NCBI RefSeq assembly: GCF_026130175.1
Contig: NZ_JAIGNI010000005.1
Span: forward strand, 62,001 to 126,000
From: Lyngbya sp. CCAP 1446/10
GTDB taxonomy: Bacteria > Cyanobacteriota > Cyanobacteriia > Cyanobacteriales > Microcoleaceae
Direction of reading: 5' to 3'
Length of the DNA stretch: 64,000 bases
The notes beneath the pieces are model-generated. The model worked only from the letters and a program-made list of their open reading frames with translations, did no database searches and had not been told where the DNA came from. Below, piece after piece: positions 45,540 to 54,459 of the stretch. Numbering within the stretch: the stretch's first letter is position 1; each line of letters begins with the position of its first letter. The position numbers were made by a program, and so were the translations under genes.

Positions 45540-46754
45540 CTACTCAACTCTTTCCCTGACAATCCGAATACTCTCCCATGCAGGTATCCGACCCGCTTGT
45601 CGCTCATCTAGTAATACCAAGTAAACATAAAGTGGGTATATTTCATTGAGACTCTCTAGATACTTACGGCTAATAGCTTCACTTTCTTGACGGCTTAACA
45701 TAATTGTCTTAAGCGCCAGTTTATTTTTAGAAATTACCCCATAAGTTGCTGACAAGAAATGATAGATAACAATAACAGGAAGCAGAGGGAAGTGTAAAAG
45801 TAGGAAATCACTAGCTTTGCCTGCTTTAATTGCTTTAAATTGGTCTTTGAGGACGCGGTTGAGGTCGCCGTTGAGGTCGAGGTTGAGGTCGCGGTTGAGG
45901 ACGCGGTTGAGGTTGAGCTTGAGGTTGAGCTTGAGGACGAGGTTGAGGTCGCGGTTGAGGTCGCGGTTGAGGTCGCGGTTGAGGTCGCGGTTGAGGACGC
46001 GGTTGAGGACGCGGTTGAGGTCGAGGTAGAAGTTGAGCTTGAGGACGGGGTAGAGGTAGACGATGAGGTAGAGGTCGCGGTTGAGGTCGTTGAGGTCGCG
46101 TTTGAGGTCGCGGTTGAGGAGGAGGTTGAGGTCGAGGTTGAGGTCGAGGTTGAGGTCGAGGTCGCGGTTGAAGAGGCGGTTGAGGTTGAGGTCGAGGTTG
46201 AGGTTGAGGTTAAGGTCGAGGTTGAGGTCGAGGTTGCGGTTGCGGTTGAGGTTGCGGTTGAGGTCGCGGTTGAGGTCGTGGTAGAGGTCGTGGTAGAGGT
46301 CGAGGTTGAACTCCAAAACCTCAGCTAAATTCTGTTGCCAAGTTTGCTGCTGTTGAGTTTCTATTCCTACAATGATTCGCTGTTCTCCATCAAAACACCA
46401 GCATCCTACTTGTTTTTCTGGGACTGGATGCTCCTCTACTTCAGCTACAGTTGGCAGTCTATATTTAAATATGGGTGCAGATTGCTGCTGAGTTAACCAT
46501 TCACAAAACTCGTTTGCATCGCTCGACCTTACTCCAGTAATGGGTTTTTGAGCATCTCCTGGCGGAAATCTGTAACTTTTCCAATGGTCAGGTTGGCGAT
46601 GTACACCTGCTTTCAGCCCCTCATCAATAAAAAGCTGATATTCGGCGCAGGTGATGTAACTCATGTCAATTTCGACATTCTCATCAATTCGTAGTAAATT
46701 GTTCAGCCGTCGGGATAACAACACGTTAGCTGCTAAGTTGAATTTTTCTGTCAT
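45540..46754 (-). CDS. truncated formylglycine-enzyme-like protein with (LNRD)n repeat
   Basis: A 404-residue protein coupled to the NACHT gene: its ATG overlaps the NACHT stop as ATGA. The first 130 residues resemble the N-terminal half of the formylglycine-generating-enzyme/SUMF1 (C-type-lectin-like) fold: ITCAEYQLFIDEG, PITGVRSSDANEFCEWL and YRLPTVAEVEE. The usual C-terminal RGGSW half is missing. Instead, about 155 residues alternate Leu, Asn, Asp and Arg (DLNRDLNR type), from a hexanucleotide array. The final 100 residues are ordinary and partly hydrophobic. Such FGE-like partners accompany NACHT ATPases in cyanobacteria; enzymatic activity is unlikely here. Confidence 0.8.
   Translation of the reverse strand: MTEKFNLAANVLLSRRLNNLLRIDENVEIDMSYITCAEYQLFIDEGLKAGVHRQPDHWKSYRFPPGDAQKPITGVRSSDANEFCEWLTQQQSAPIFKYRLPTVAEVEEHPVPEKQVGCWCFDGEQRIIVGIETQQQQTWQQNLAEVLEFNLDLYHDLYHDLNRDLNRNLNRNRNLDLNLDLNLNLNLDLNLNRLFNRDLDLNLDLNLDLNLLLNRDLKRDLNDLNRDLYLIVYLYPVLKLNFYLDLNRVLNRVLNRDLNRDLNRDLNRDLNLVLKLNLKLNLNRVLNRDLNLDLNGDLNRVLKDQFKAIKAGKASDFLLLHFPLLPVIVIYHFLSATYGVISKNKLALKTIMLSRQESEAISRKYLESLNEIYPLYVYLVLLDERQAGRIPAWESIRIVRERVE
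45846..46310. repeat. in-frame hexanucleotide/dodecanucleotide array inside the FGE-like gene
   Basis: Units GGTTGA, GGTCGC and GGTCGA (plus-strand reading) alternate for 465 bases. On the coding strand they give Leu-Asn, Arg-Asp and Leu-Asp pairs. Because the period is 6, every frame stays open, which explains the long antisense frames. Likely slippage-prone and variable between strains. Confidence 0.92.
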
Positions 46755-48910
46755 CGACTTTCCAAATCTGCGTTTAACCTTTGCTCCAGTTGTTGCCGAA
46801 CATCTGGATTTACACTCAACGCCTCGTCCAAGCAATCATAGGCGAGTGCCATTTCCTCAACGGATGGAGATGGCATCGCCAAGACTACACGAATCAGATT
46901 GCTAACATTACTCTGTGCTGCATAAAGACGGATGGTTTCAGCCCACCAAGATTGGTGAATATTTCCGATCAACAAATTCTCTTGGTTCGATTCCTTAATC
47001 TGAACCGCTGCTAAATATTCCTGGAAACTCAAGTGAGCAAATTCATAAATGCCTACTTCTTTTTCCACTAACAACCCACTCACATCCCGAACTTGCTGGA
47101 TAAAATTCTCTGGATTTGTACCGCTGCCTGCTACATCTGCCAGCTTGTCTTTAATCCAATCAATTCCATCGGATAGCTGGAAATCACGAGTTTTCTGCTG
47201 CATTAATTCAAATGCCAGCACTTGCAGAACAGATTGCTTTTGCGTAGCTGTTAGTGTATCCGCAATATTTTTAGCTCTTTGTCGCTTTTCTAGTAAAACC
47301 TGGCAAATTTCTCTGTAAAGTTCTACTCGTTTTCCCGGCAAGGCGCTACCGCGACGGTGCACTGTGGCAATCATGGTTAGCAGTAAAGGATTCACCGCCA
47401 TGTCCATTAGAGGTTTGCTATCCTTAATCCGCTTAATTAAATCATCAGCTTGTTGTTTAGCCTCTGCCCGTACTCCCTTATCATCTTGTCCGGCACGACT
47501 CATTATCTCTGTTTCCAAATACCAGCTACCAATAAACTGCTGCATCTGTTTCAAGCTAAATGGTTGCACTTCTAAGACAGTCACATCTTGTTGCAACCGC
47601 GCACTTTTATAACCAAAAGGTCGAGAAGTTAAAATAAAAGCTGTGTTCGGGTATGCCCCCATCTGTTCGTCTACCCAACGACTTACTTGCTGGCGCTGGG
47701 TTTCATCCGCTACTTCATCTAATCCATCTAACATTACCAAACATTGGTTTTGACGTAATTTTTCGGCAAACCAGTTAGGCGGTGGATTCAGGAATGAATA
47801 TTTTTGCTGCTGCTGCTGTACCTGCTGAGTAATTAAGTCTGCGAGAGTGAGTTGATGATTATTCACAATTTCCTGACGCACATCTCGGAGATACAACAAT
47901 ATCGGAATCAGTTTCGGCGCTTTCGGATGCACTTTGCGCTGTTGCTTTGTGGCATAAATCTGGGTTAAGTATCTCAAAAGGGTAGTTTTCCCGGAACCGG
48001 GTGCGCCCAATACAGCCATGCGCCAAACTGCCCGATTCTTCTTATCTATCTCTGCTAAAAAATCCCAAATTTGTTTTTTATTTGAGTTGTTTCCTTCATC
48101 CTTTAGCGGCTGAATCATTTTGTGACTTGCATTCGCTGCCTCTGTTGCAGCAATTTTGAGTGGCACAAATACCTTTTGCAACTTCAGCGTTCTGTCTCTA
48201 TCCAATCCCTGTGTTTGATAGTCTCGACAGATATAAGTCAAGCCCTTGTAATATTCCCGCTGAAAAGGTGAGGTTGAATTTTCGATCTTGTTCCAAATCA
48301 AGTCTGCAAAACTATCTGCAAGTTGCTGTCTCTTTGCCCTAAACTTCGGTGCAAGTTGGTTAGTAACTGGGATGAGAAACTTGATGAGATGGATAAACAA
48401 CATCAAAATTACAGTCACAACCAAAGCTAAAAATGATGCTGTCCATTCGCGCCTCAGTATGAAATACAACATTACCAGCAGTCCAAAACCGGGCGGAAAC
48501 CATACCAATCTGTTCTGCCATTGTCTCGGTAAAAGCAGTACGGGTGGCAGCACAGTCCCCAAACCAAACATCACGAGAGATGTATAAAAAACTACTGGGC
48601 TGAATTCAGCAGCTATGTAGTTCCCCTTCAAGAGTCCGAACAGGATGCCACCTCCCAGCAGGGGTAAAAAACCAACAAGCCAGTTTTGATTCCCAGGCGT
48701 TGAACTCGGCTGAGACTGACTGGATATAGCAGTGAAGATGAAAAGTGCCAATAGACACACTACAGTCAGTCCGAGTATCAGGGGGTCTGATATTTTTAAG
48801 TCTTGTTTACCCGGTAGTTGGTTGATCAGCCAACCCAACAAACCATTACTGAGTATCAACAGCAACGGTAGCAGCAAATTTTGGAGAAATCTGGACATAA
48901 GCGATCGCAT
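46751..48910 (-). CDS. membrane-anchored NACHT-domain NTPase
   Basis: A 719-residue STAND-type NTPase. The N-terminal 190 residues contain about six hydrophobic helices, so it sits in a membrane. The NACHT domain follows with Walker A GAPGSGKTTLL near residue 302, Walker B CLVMLDGLDEVAD, and FILTSRPFGY with the sensor Arg; a winged-helix/helical region extends to the end (VSGLLVEKEVGIYEFAHLSFQEYLAA is the typical NACHT tail). No LRR, WD40 or TPR sensor is fused; the sensor may be the coupled downstream protein. Bacterial NACHT proteins include antiphage effectors, a plausible but unproven role. The start codon overlaps an HIP1 octamer; an ATG four codons inward is possible. Confidence 0.88.
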   Translation of the reverse strand: MRSLMSRFLQNLLLPLLLILSNGLLGWLINQLPGKQDLKISDPLILGLTVVCLLALFIFTAISSQSQPSSTPGNQNWLVGFLPLLGGGILFGLLKGNYIAAEFSPVVFYTSLVMFGLGTVLPPVLLLPRQWQNRLVWFPPGFGLLVMLYFILRREWTASFLALVVTVILMLFIHLIKFLIPVTNQLAPKFRAKRQQLADSFADLIWNKIENSTSPFQREYYKGLTYICRDYQTQGLDRDRTLKLQKVFVPLKIAATEAANASHKMIQPLKDEGNNSNKKQIWDFLAEIDKKNRAVWRMAVLGAPGSGKTTLLRYLTQIYATKQQRKVHPKAPKLIPILLYLRDVRQEIVNNHQLTLADLITQQVQQQQQKYSFLNPPPNWFAEKLRQNQCLVMLDGLDEVADETQRQQVSRWVDEQMGAYPNTAFILTSRPFGYKSARLQQDVTVLEVQPFSLKQMQQFIGSWYLETEIMSRAGQDDKGVRAEAKQQADDLIKRIKDSKPLMDMAVNPLLLTMIATVHRRGSALPGKRVELYREICQVLLEKRQRAKNIADTLTATQKQSVLQVLAFELMQQKTRDFQLSDGIDWIKDKLADVAGSGTNPENFIQQVRDVSGLLVEKEVGIYEFAHLSFQEYLAAVQIKESNQENLLIGNIHQSWWAETIRLYAAQSNVSNLIRVVLAMPSPSVEEMALAYDCLDEALSVNPDVRQQLEQRLNADLESR

Positions 48911-49041
48911 TTAAAAGCTTGTTGTATCCAATTTTACGCGATCTGAGCGATCGATATCACGAAGGTTCCCTAACGTACTTATTTTAATCAAAAGCGCGAT
49001 CGCTTTTTTTATGGCTTTTCTGCAAGCGACGCACCCTACAA

Positions 49042-50898
49042 CTATGACCGAGAACAATGATAAACTTCATATTCGTACCCATCTACCCCCGGAAACTGGC
49101 GCGATTCAAGCTGACATTTTTGTGCTGCTAAGTTGACAGGTGCGCGAAAATTTACCAACCACAAATCTAGCGGACGTTCTAATTTACTGAGTGTCTGATC
49201 CAGTATCCCCGCCACAATTTCCGGCGCATCCCTTCTCTGCTTAACTAAAAGAAACTGTGGAGAAAACGCTTTAACTTCTTCCTTTTTCCTAACATCCGTT
49301 ACATCCGTTACAAAATCCGCTGCCGAACCCTTCTTCCTAACATCCGTTACATCCGTTACATCCGCTACATCCGCTACAAAATCCGCTGCCGAACTTCTTT
49401 CCCATTCCAATCCTATCCCCATCAACTCTCCTATTTCTACATGAGTATTTTGAGTAGTGGCAATTAACACTGGAACTTTCGAGACTTCGCGAATAATAGG
49501 AATTAAAAGGTCTGGTTTGTAATATTTGCGATAGCCGAGATTGGAATTTACTGTGATACCGCTGACAAAACCCATTGCTAAAATTAGCATGACTGCTTTT
49601 TTGCCAGAAATTTCTACGGCAGGCAAATTAAACCATCGACTTTTGACTGTAGGTGTGCTATAAATAACTGCTAAGATTGCTCCTAATAGTAATATCACTC
49701 CCGGAAAGTAGACGAAATTGTATCGAGGGCCGCGAGTTAGGTCAATTCCTAGAATGTATGCAAAGCTGAAAAATAGGAAAATTGCTCCTAGTACAAATCC
49801 GCCGAAAATCACAGTACCTAAACGAGTATCTGGAGTTTTCAAGGAAGTTTTAAGAGCGTTTCGCAGCAGGGGAAGTGCCCAAAGCAAAAATATTGTCATG
49901 CCGATCGCAGATCCAGCCACTACTGCCAAATTTGGCGATTCTACCGGCAGCAGCGACACGACAGTGATCCATCCCGCGCAAGCTTGAACAATCGGATTGA
50001 TCCCATCTAATAATGTGCGATCGCCACTGACAAGCCAATTAGTTAGTTCACTGCCGTACTTGTTTGACGAAAATACCGGCAGCCAAACTAAACCGCCAGC
50101 TAAAGTCCCCAGCGCTACTGCTAACAGCCGCCAGATAATTTGAAATTGCCAAATATTCGGCTGCTGATTATTTGAAGTTGCCAATTTCTGATTAAATTGC
50201 AGCCAAATTACAGCAATTAAGGCGATGGCTTCGGCACACAAAGTCAGCACAAAAAAGTAGTGAGAAGCAATTCCCAAACAGTTAATAACTATCCAAATTA
50301 GCACCGCCCAAACAGGTAGAGGAGCGCGTTGTTGCAGTTTTTGGGCAGCTAAGGTCAAGCAAAAAAGAGAGGCAATAACTAATAATATTCCTAATGTATA
50401 ATGGCGGGCTTCTTGAGCGAGATAAATGCCGTAGGGAGAAACTGCCATCATTGCGGCCGCACATTGGCCGACTAAACGAGAATTGAATGCAAATTTGCCT
50501 AAAAAGTAGATGGCGGGTACTGAAATAACGCCCAATAATGCCGGCAGCGATCGCCCAATCCACACTAAACTATCCTCGGTCGGCCCAAACAACCGCATCC
50601 ACCAGTGGGCTAGCATAAAATATACTGGCGGATGGTTGCTTTCTAGCAGCAAATGGTTTAGGACATCTGCAATGCCAGCATCGGGACGAAATTGCAGCGG
50701 TTGTAATAGAGTGGGAAGGTCGATCGCGCGATCGATCGGCACACCGCGAAAACTGTTGCCCAAACTAAACACTAGAGTCGAAAACTCGTCAGTCCACAGC
50801 GGTTTCGAGTCCAAATTGGCAAAACGCAGCATTAGGGCGATCGCCATCCACAGCAATAGCAACAACAGTTGTTTGTTCTTAATCATCAATTCAGTCAT
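49042..50898 (-). CDS. GT-C membrane glycosyltransferase (ArnT/PMT-like)
   Basis: A 618-residue polytopic membrane protein with about eleven helices. The first loop has the catalytic acidic pair region LDSKPLWTDEFSTL, as in family-39-type enzymes that use polyprenyl-phosphate sugar donors. SNHPPVYFMLAHWWMRLFG is the characteristic follow-up. The periplasmic C-terminal part contains a slippage-type repeat, VADVADVTDVTDVRKK, coded by 9-base units. The next upstream gene on this strand makes polyprenyl-phosphate sugars, so the two probably act in one pathway that decorates lipid, protein or polysaccharide. Confidence 0.85.
   Translation of the reverse strand: MTELMIKNKQLLLLLLWMAIALMLRFANLDSKPLWTDEFSTLVFSLGNSFRGVPIDRAIDLPTLLQPLQFRPDAGIADVLNHLLLESNHPPVYFMLAHWWMRLFGPTEDSLVWIGRSLPALLGVISVPAIYFLGKFAFNSRLVGQCAAAMMAVSPYGIYLAQEARHYTLGILLVIASLFCLTLAAQKLQQRAPLPVWAVLIWIVINCLGIASHYFFVLTLCAEAIALIAVIWLQFNQKLATSNNQQPNIWQFQIIWRLLAVALGTLAGGLVWLPVFSSNKYGSELTNWLVSGDRTLLDGINPIVQACAGWITVVSLLPVESPNLAVVAGSAIGMTIFLLWALPLLRNALKTSLKTPDTRLGTVIFGGFVLGAIFLFFSFAYILGIDLTRGPRYNFVYFPGVILLLGAILAVIYSTPTVKSRWFNLPAVEISGKKAVMLILAMGFVSGITVNSNLGYRKYYKPDLLIPIIREVSKVPVLIATTQNTHVEIGELMGIGLEWERSSAADFVADVADVTDVTDVRKKGSAADFVTDVTDVRKKEEVKAFSPQFLLVKQRRDAPEIVAGILDQTLSKLERPLDLWLVNFRAPVNLAAQKCQLESRQFPGVDGYEYEVYHCSRS
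49296..49396. repeat. 9-bp in-frame repeat with a 51-bp duplication
   Basis: CATCCGTTA units recur twice, then four or more times, and the segment ACAAAATCCGCTGCCGAAC occurs twice (near 49311 and 49375). Inside the membrane glycosyltransferase gene; changes in copy number keep the frame. Confidence 0.85.
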
Positions 50899-50935
50899 TC
50901 AAAGGCATAGGGAAGAAGAGTTATTATAGTTGATA

Positions 50936-51042
50936 ATTGACAGTTGACAGTTGCTAGTTGCTAGTTGTTAACTATCAACTGTTTAAAACCCTCTCTGCCA
51001 ACAGTCAACTGCCAACAGTCAACTGTCAACTGTCAACTGTCA
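50936..51042. repeat. heptanucleotide runs (CAACTGT)n between glycosyltransferase genes
   Basis: Two short arrays, 50936-50958 and 50999-51042. The second reaches into the end of the upstream glycosyltransferase: its last codons Val-Asp-Ser-stop (GTTGACAGTTGA on the minus strand) are heptamer sequence. Confidence 0.9.
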
Positions 51043-52250
51043 ACTTCCGTCACCCGCCAGCTCAGCTTCATATTAATCCAGAAATTCCACAGAGTCACAA
51101 CTGCGATCGCAATTAAAGTCGCCAAATATTCATTCATCCCCAAAATATTAAACATCACATTAACCAGCAGCACATTCAAAATCAAACCCATCAAGCAAAT
51201 TGTATTAAACTTCAACAGCCGTTTCAAGCGCTGCTTCATTCCCGGCTGTCGCTTAGAAATATCCCCAAAAGTCCACAAATCATTCCAAAAAAAGTTACTG
51301 ATAATTGCCAATTCAGCAGCAAAAATCAGACTGCGAGTCAGCTCCAAATTGAATATCTCGCGCAGCACGTACAAAACCGCCATATTCACAAACACGCCGC
51401 TGAAACCTACAAGGCCAAACCGCAGAAACTTACCCATCGGCCAGCGGGCAAACCGCAATATGAGCAAATGCCGCAAATACTCAATATACTGTTTCCCAGT
51501 AACTTTGCTCTCGCCTTCCTTCCGCTCCTGAAACACGTAACCAACCTCTCCAATCCAGCGGATATCCCCCCTTCCAAGCACTTCAATCAAAATTTTGTAA
51601 CCCGCAGGATTCATGGTTTTGCCGGCAACGCAACTGCGGCGCACCATAAAATAGCCACTCATCGGATCGGAAACTCGGCCCACCACTCCCGGTAGTACGA
51701 TCAATCCGACTATTTGAGCTCCCCGTGACAACAATCGCCTGACAACGCTCCAGTCGCTCACCCCGCCCTCGTCAACGTGGCGGCTCGCAGCGGCCAAATC
51801 GGCTCCCCGCTGAATTTCTGATAAAAGCTGCAACAGCGTCTCCGGGGGATGCTGCAAGTCGGCATCGATCACCCCCAAAACCTCGCCCCTAGAGGCTTGC
51901 CACCCGCGAATTACGGCGGTGGAAAGTCCCCGCTCGTCTGAGCGCCGCATCACGCGCAAGTGCGGATATTCGGCTGTCAAGGACTGGGCAACTTCCCAGG
52001 TGCGATCGGGACTGTTGTCATCGACTACAATTAATTCGTAGTTGCCGGGAATCATGCCATCGAGCAATTTGCTTAATTGTTCCACAATACTTTTGACATT
52101 CTTGCACTCGTTGTATGTGGGAATGACGAGGGAAAAATAAATGGGCGGTGTGTCTGCGTCTGTAAAAGTTGCAGCGAAAGTCGGTACAGCAGGAATTTGC
52201 AAAGGCCCAGAAGGCACTGGTAACAGATGATTTGTTTCGTTGACGCCCAT
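51033..52250 (-). CDS. polyprenyl-phosphate glycosyltransferase with GtrA domain
   Basis: A 405-residue two-domain protein. The N-terminal GT2 domain (about 35-265) resembles dolichyl-phosphate mannosyltransferase: FSLVIPTYNECKN, LIVVDDNSPDRTWEVA, RRSDERGLSTAVIRG, VIDADLQHPPE with the DxD-type acidic pair, and SRHVDEGGVSDWS. The C-terminal 130 residues form a four-helix GtrA-like membrane domain (FLRFGLVGFSGVFVNMAVLYVL, WNDLWTFGD). It would transfer a sugar to polyprenyl phosphate and help flip it. It stands 135 bases upstream of the GT-C enzyme, likely in one transcript. Confidence 0.92.
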   Translation of the reverse strand: MGVNETNHLLPVPSGPLQIPAVPTFAATFTDADTPPIYFSLVIPTYNECKNVKSIVEQLSKLLDGMIPGNYELIVVDDNSPDRTWEVAQSLTAEYPHLRVMRRSDERGLSTAVIRGWQASRGEVLGVIDADLQHPPETLLQLLSEIQRGADLAAASRHVDEGGVSDWSVVRRLLSRGAQIVGLIVLPGVVGRVSDPMSGYFMVRRSCVAGKTMNPAGYKILIEVLGRGDIRWIGEVGYVFQERKEGESKVTGKQYIEYLRHLLILRFARWPMGKFLRFGLVGFSGVFVNMAVLYVLREIFNLELTRSLIFAAELAIISNFFWNDLWTFGDISKRQPGMKQRLKRLLKFNTICLMGLILNVLLVNVMFNILGMNEYLATLIAIAVVTLWNFWINMKLSWRVTEVDS

Positions 52251-52389
52251 AAATTAAGTTTCACAAATTAAAAGATGCTTTTAGAAAAGTTGAGAGTTGA
52301 GCAGAGTGTTCCTTTATAATTGATTTGTTAAGATATAAAAACGCCTTAATTTTAGGCAGTAATTCTGTAACTAAGCCAAAAATAAAACT

Positions 52390-53535
52390 GTGGATGCAAT
52401 TCTCGATCGCGCTTTACAAGGTTACAACATCTCTACCGCCGAGGCCTTGGTACTTTTGCAGCCAAGAGATCCAGAGGATCTCGCCCAAATTCAAGCAACC
52501 GCTGACTTGCTCCGCCGCCGACAATCAGGGGATACTGTTACCTATGTGATAAATCACAATATTAATTTTACTAACATTTGCGAGCAGCATTGCAGTTTTT
52601 GTGCGTTCCGCCGCGACGATGGAGATGAAGGCGCTTTTTGGTTAGACGCAGCCCAAATTCAGGAAAAGGCAACTGATGCAGTGCGACGGGATGCGACGGA
52701 AATTTGTATGCAGGGTGGCTTAAATCTTCAAGCTAAGCTGAACGGCCAATCTTTGCCTTATTATCTGCAATTGGTAAAAACTATTAAAGATAAGTTTCCG
52801 CAGTTGCACTTGCACGCTTTTTCGCCACAAGAAATAGAATTTATTGCCCGACAAGATAATCTGAGTTTCAGCTATGTAATTTCAGCTTTGCAAGATGCGG
52901 GAGTCGGTTCGATGCCTGGTACTGCGGCGGAAGTTCTCGACGATGCGGTGCGGAGGATTATTTGCCCGGAAAAACTAGATTCGGCAACTTGGTTGGAAAT
53001 TGTGGGAACTGCTCACCGTCTGGGTTTGCCGACAACGAGTACGATGCTTTGCGGGCATATTGAGACTGCCTCTCAGCAGGTTTTGCATTTGGAAAAAGTG
53101 CGATCGCTCCAACAAACAGCAATTAACAATAACTATCCAGCACGCATCACAGAATTCATTTTACTGCCCTTTGTCGGACAGGATGCACCGGCTCCTTTAC
53201 GCAGTCGAGTCGGCCGCGATCAACCAGTTTTAGCAGATACATTGTTACTCACCGCTGTATCTCGAATCTTCTTGGGAAATTTGATTTCCAATCATCAGCC
53301 AAGCTGGGTAAAATTGGGTTTAGCAGGAGCTACAGAAGCCCTAAAATGGGGCTGCAACGACATCGGCGGCACTTTGATGGAAGAGCACATTACCACGATG
53401 GCCGGTGCGGTTGGCGGCAGTTGTCAGTCTGTGGAAGATTTGCAGAATGCGATTCGTTCTTTGGGGCGGGATTATCAGCAAAGAGATACAATTTATCGAC
53501 CTTTGGGGGTTGACAATTTGGCTGTAATAAGTTGA
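52390..53535 (+). CDS. cofH: 7,8-didemethyl-8-hydroxy-5-deazariboflavin synthase subunit CofH
   Basis: Radical-SAM enzyme that, with CofG, makes the deazaflavin Fo, in cyanobacteria used as antenna pigment of photolyases. The 381-residue protein has the cluster-binding Cys64, Cys68 and Cys71 in [10 protein letters not shown], then [37 protein letters not shown] and [19 protein letters not shown]. The start is the GTG at 52390. Flanking genes give no operon partner; cofG must be elsewhere. Confidence 0.94.
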   Translation: MDAILDRALQGYNISTAEALVLLQPRDPEDLAQIQATADLLRRRQSGDTVTYVINHNINFTNICEQHCSFCAFRRDDGDEGAFWLDAAQIQEKATDAVRRDATEICMQGGLNLQAKLNGQSLPYYLQLVKTIKDKFPQLHLHAFSPQEIEFIARQDNLSFSYVISALQDAGVGSMPGTAAEVLDDAVRRIICPEKLDSATWLEIVGTAHRLGLPTTSTMLCGHIETASQQVLHLEKVRSLQQTAINNNYPARITEFILLPFVGQDAPAPLRSRVGRDQPVLADTLLLTAVSRIFLGNLISNHQPSWVKLGLAGATEALKWGCNDIGGTLMEEHITTMAGAVGGSCQSVEDLQNAIRSLGRDYQQRDTIYRPLGVDNLAVIS

Positions 53536-53652
53536 AAATTTGGCAATAAATCGGCGGTTGAAACCGCTGCTATACAAACAATGTCCGCCTGCGCGGACTA
53601 AGAAATAATTAAGTAAAAATCCCGGATTTAGTACGGGTGAGGAGCAGAGATT

Positions 53653-53695
53653 TGCGATCGCACTTTCGACTACAATGCTCGAAAGGGCGATCGCA
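53653..53695. terminator. HIP1-based hairpin between convergent genes
   Basis: TGCGATCGCACTTTCGA (53653-53669) pairs with TCGAAAGGGCGATCGCA (53679-53695) with one mismatch and a 9-base loop. Two HIP1 octamers form the stem base. It separates cofH from the convergent small gene and is a good candidate bidirectional terminator, though no T-run follows. Confidence 0.7.
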
Positions 53696-53706
53696 CATTT
53701 GACACT

Positions 53707-53973
53707 TCAATCTAACCGAATTAACTTAACCAACAAACTCATGATTTCTCCCTGTTCCGGCGTAATAATGATGCGATTGTCGGGAATGGCGATGGGATGC
53801 GTCCAACGAGCAACTTCCGCGTAGCGCAAGGCGTGGAGTTGGTGGATAGTGCGCCGTACTCCCAGCGGCGAACCGATGATGACGTGACGGATGGATTCGC
53901 GATTATCAGCCTCAAAGCTTTGGTTGGTTAAAACTTGGGGCGATACTTGGTTCGATGCGGAATCTTGCAGCAT
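53707..53973 (-). CDS. conserved small cyanobacterial protein, unknown
   Basis: An 88-residue soluble protein. The core ESIRHVIIGSPLGVRRTIHQLHALRYAEVARWTHPI and DNRIIITPEQGEIMSLLVKLI is well patterned, as in a conserved small cyanobacterial family whose role I do not know. The ATG at 53973 is preferred; a longer frame from 54057 has no conserved look. Confidence 0.75.
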   Translation of the reverse strand: MLQDSASNQVSPQVLTNQSFEADNRESIRHVIIGSPLGVRRTIHQLHALRYAEVARWTHPIAIPDNRIIITPEQGEIMSLLVKLIRLD

Positions 53974-54188
53974 AGTTTTGACAAACAATTTGGGATAGGT
54001 TTGATGCTTTGTAACGGTAAAACCGCGTACAATAGCAAGTTGAAGAAAAGACAGCAATTCCCCTACAGCACAAGTTGCGGTTCTGGTGCTGTCTGATCTT
54101 GATTGTCTAATCGTAAATCAATTAACGGTTATCGTCAATAAATTTAAGTATATAGTAAATAAATTTAATATAAGTTAACAAATAGCCT

Positions 54189-54431
54189 ATGGGAATCTCA
54201 GAAAGAGCCGATCGATCGCCCTTAATGCGATTGAGAACTCAGCGGTTTATGACTCAAAAGCAGCTAGCAGAAGCACTTGGCGTTACGGAAGCGACGGTAA
54301 GAAACTGGGAATCGGGGCGATCTGTACCGAAGCTAACGCCTGTTCAATACAAGAAGTTGCTAGAGATTCTGCAAATTACCTCTGCTGAATTACCAGACCA
54401 ATTTGGTTATCCCAGCGATGCTGATGGATAG
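54189..54431 (+). CDS. XRE-family helix-turn-helix regulator
   Basis: An 80-residue DNA-binding protein. The helix-turn-helix is LRTQRFMTQKQLAEALGVTEATVRNWESGRSVPKLTPVQYKKLLEIL (given in outline), a Cro/C1-type fold covering most of the protein. It ends 28 bases from the convergent two-gene ATPase/TOPRIM-like operon and may regulate it or the divergent small gene to its left. Confidence 0.88.
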   Translation: MGISERADRSPLMRLRTQRFMTQKQLAEALGVTEATVRNWESGRSVPKLTPVQYKKLLEILQITSAELPDQFGYPSDADG

Positions 54432-54459
54432 AAAATGGAATATAATTGAGGCGTTTTAT

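Noticed and set aside
45840-46328. Long plus-strand frames of VEVAVEVE type opposite the FGE-like gene
   Set aside because: A 6-base period leaves every frame open; no start signal or non-repeat sequence supports a gene.
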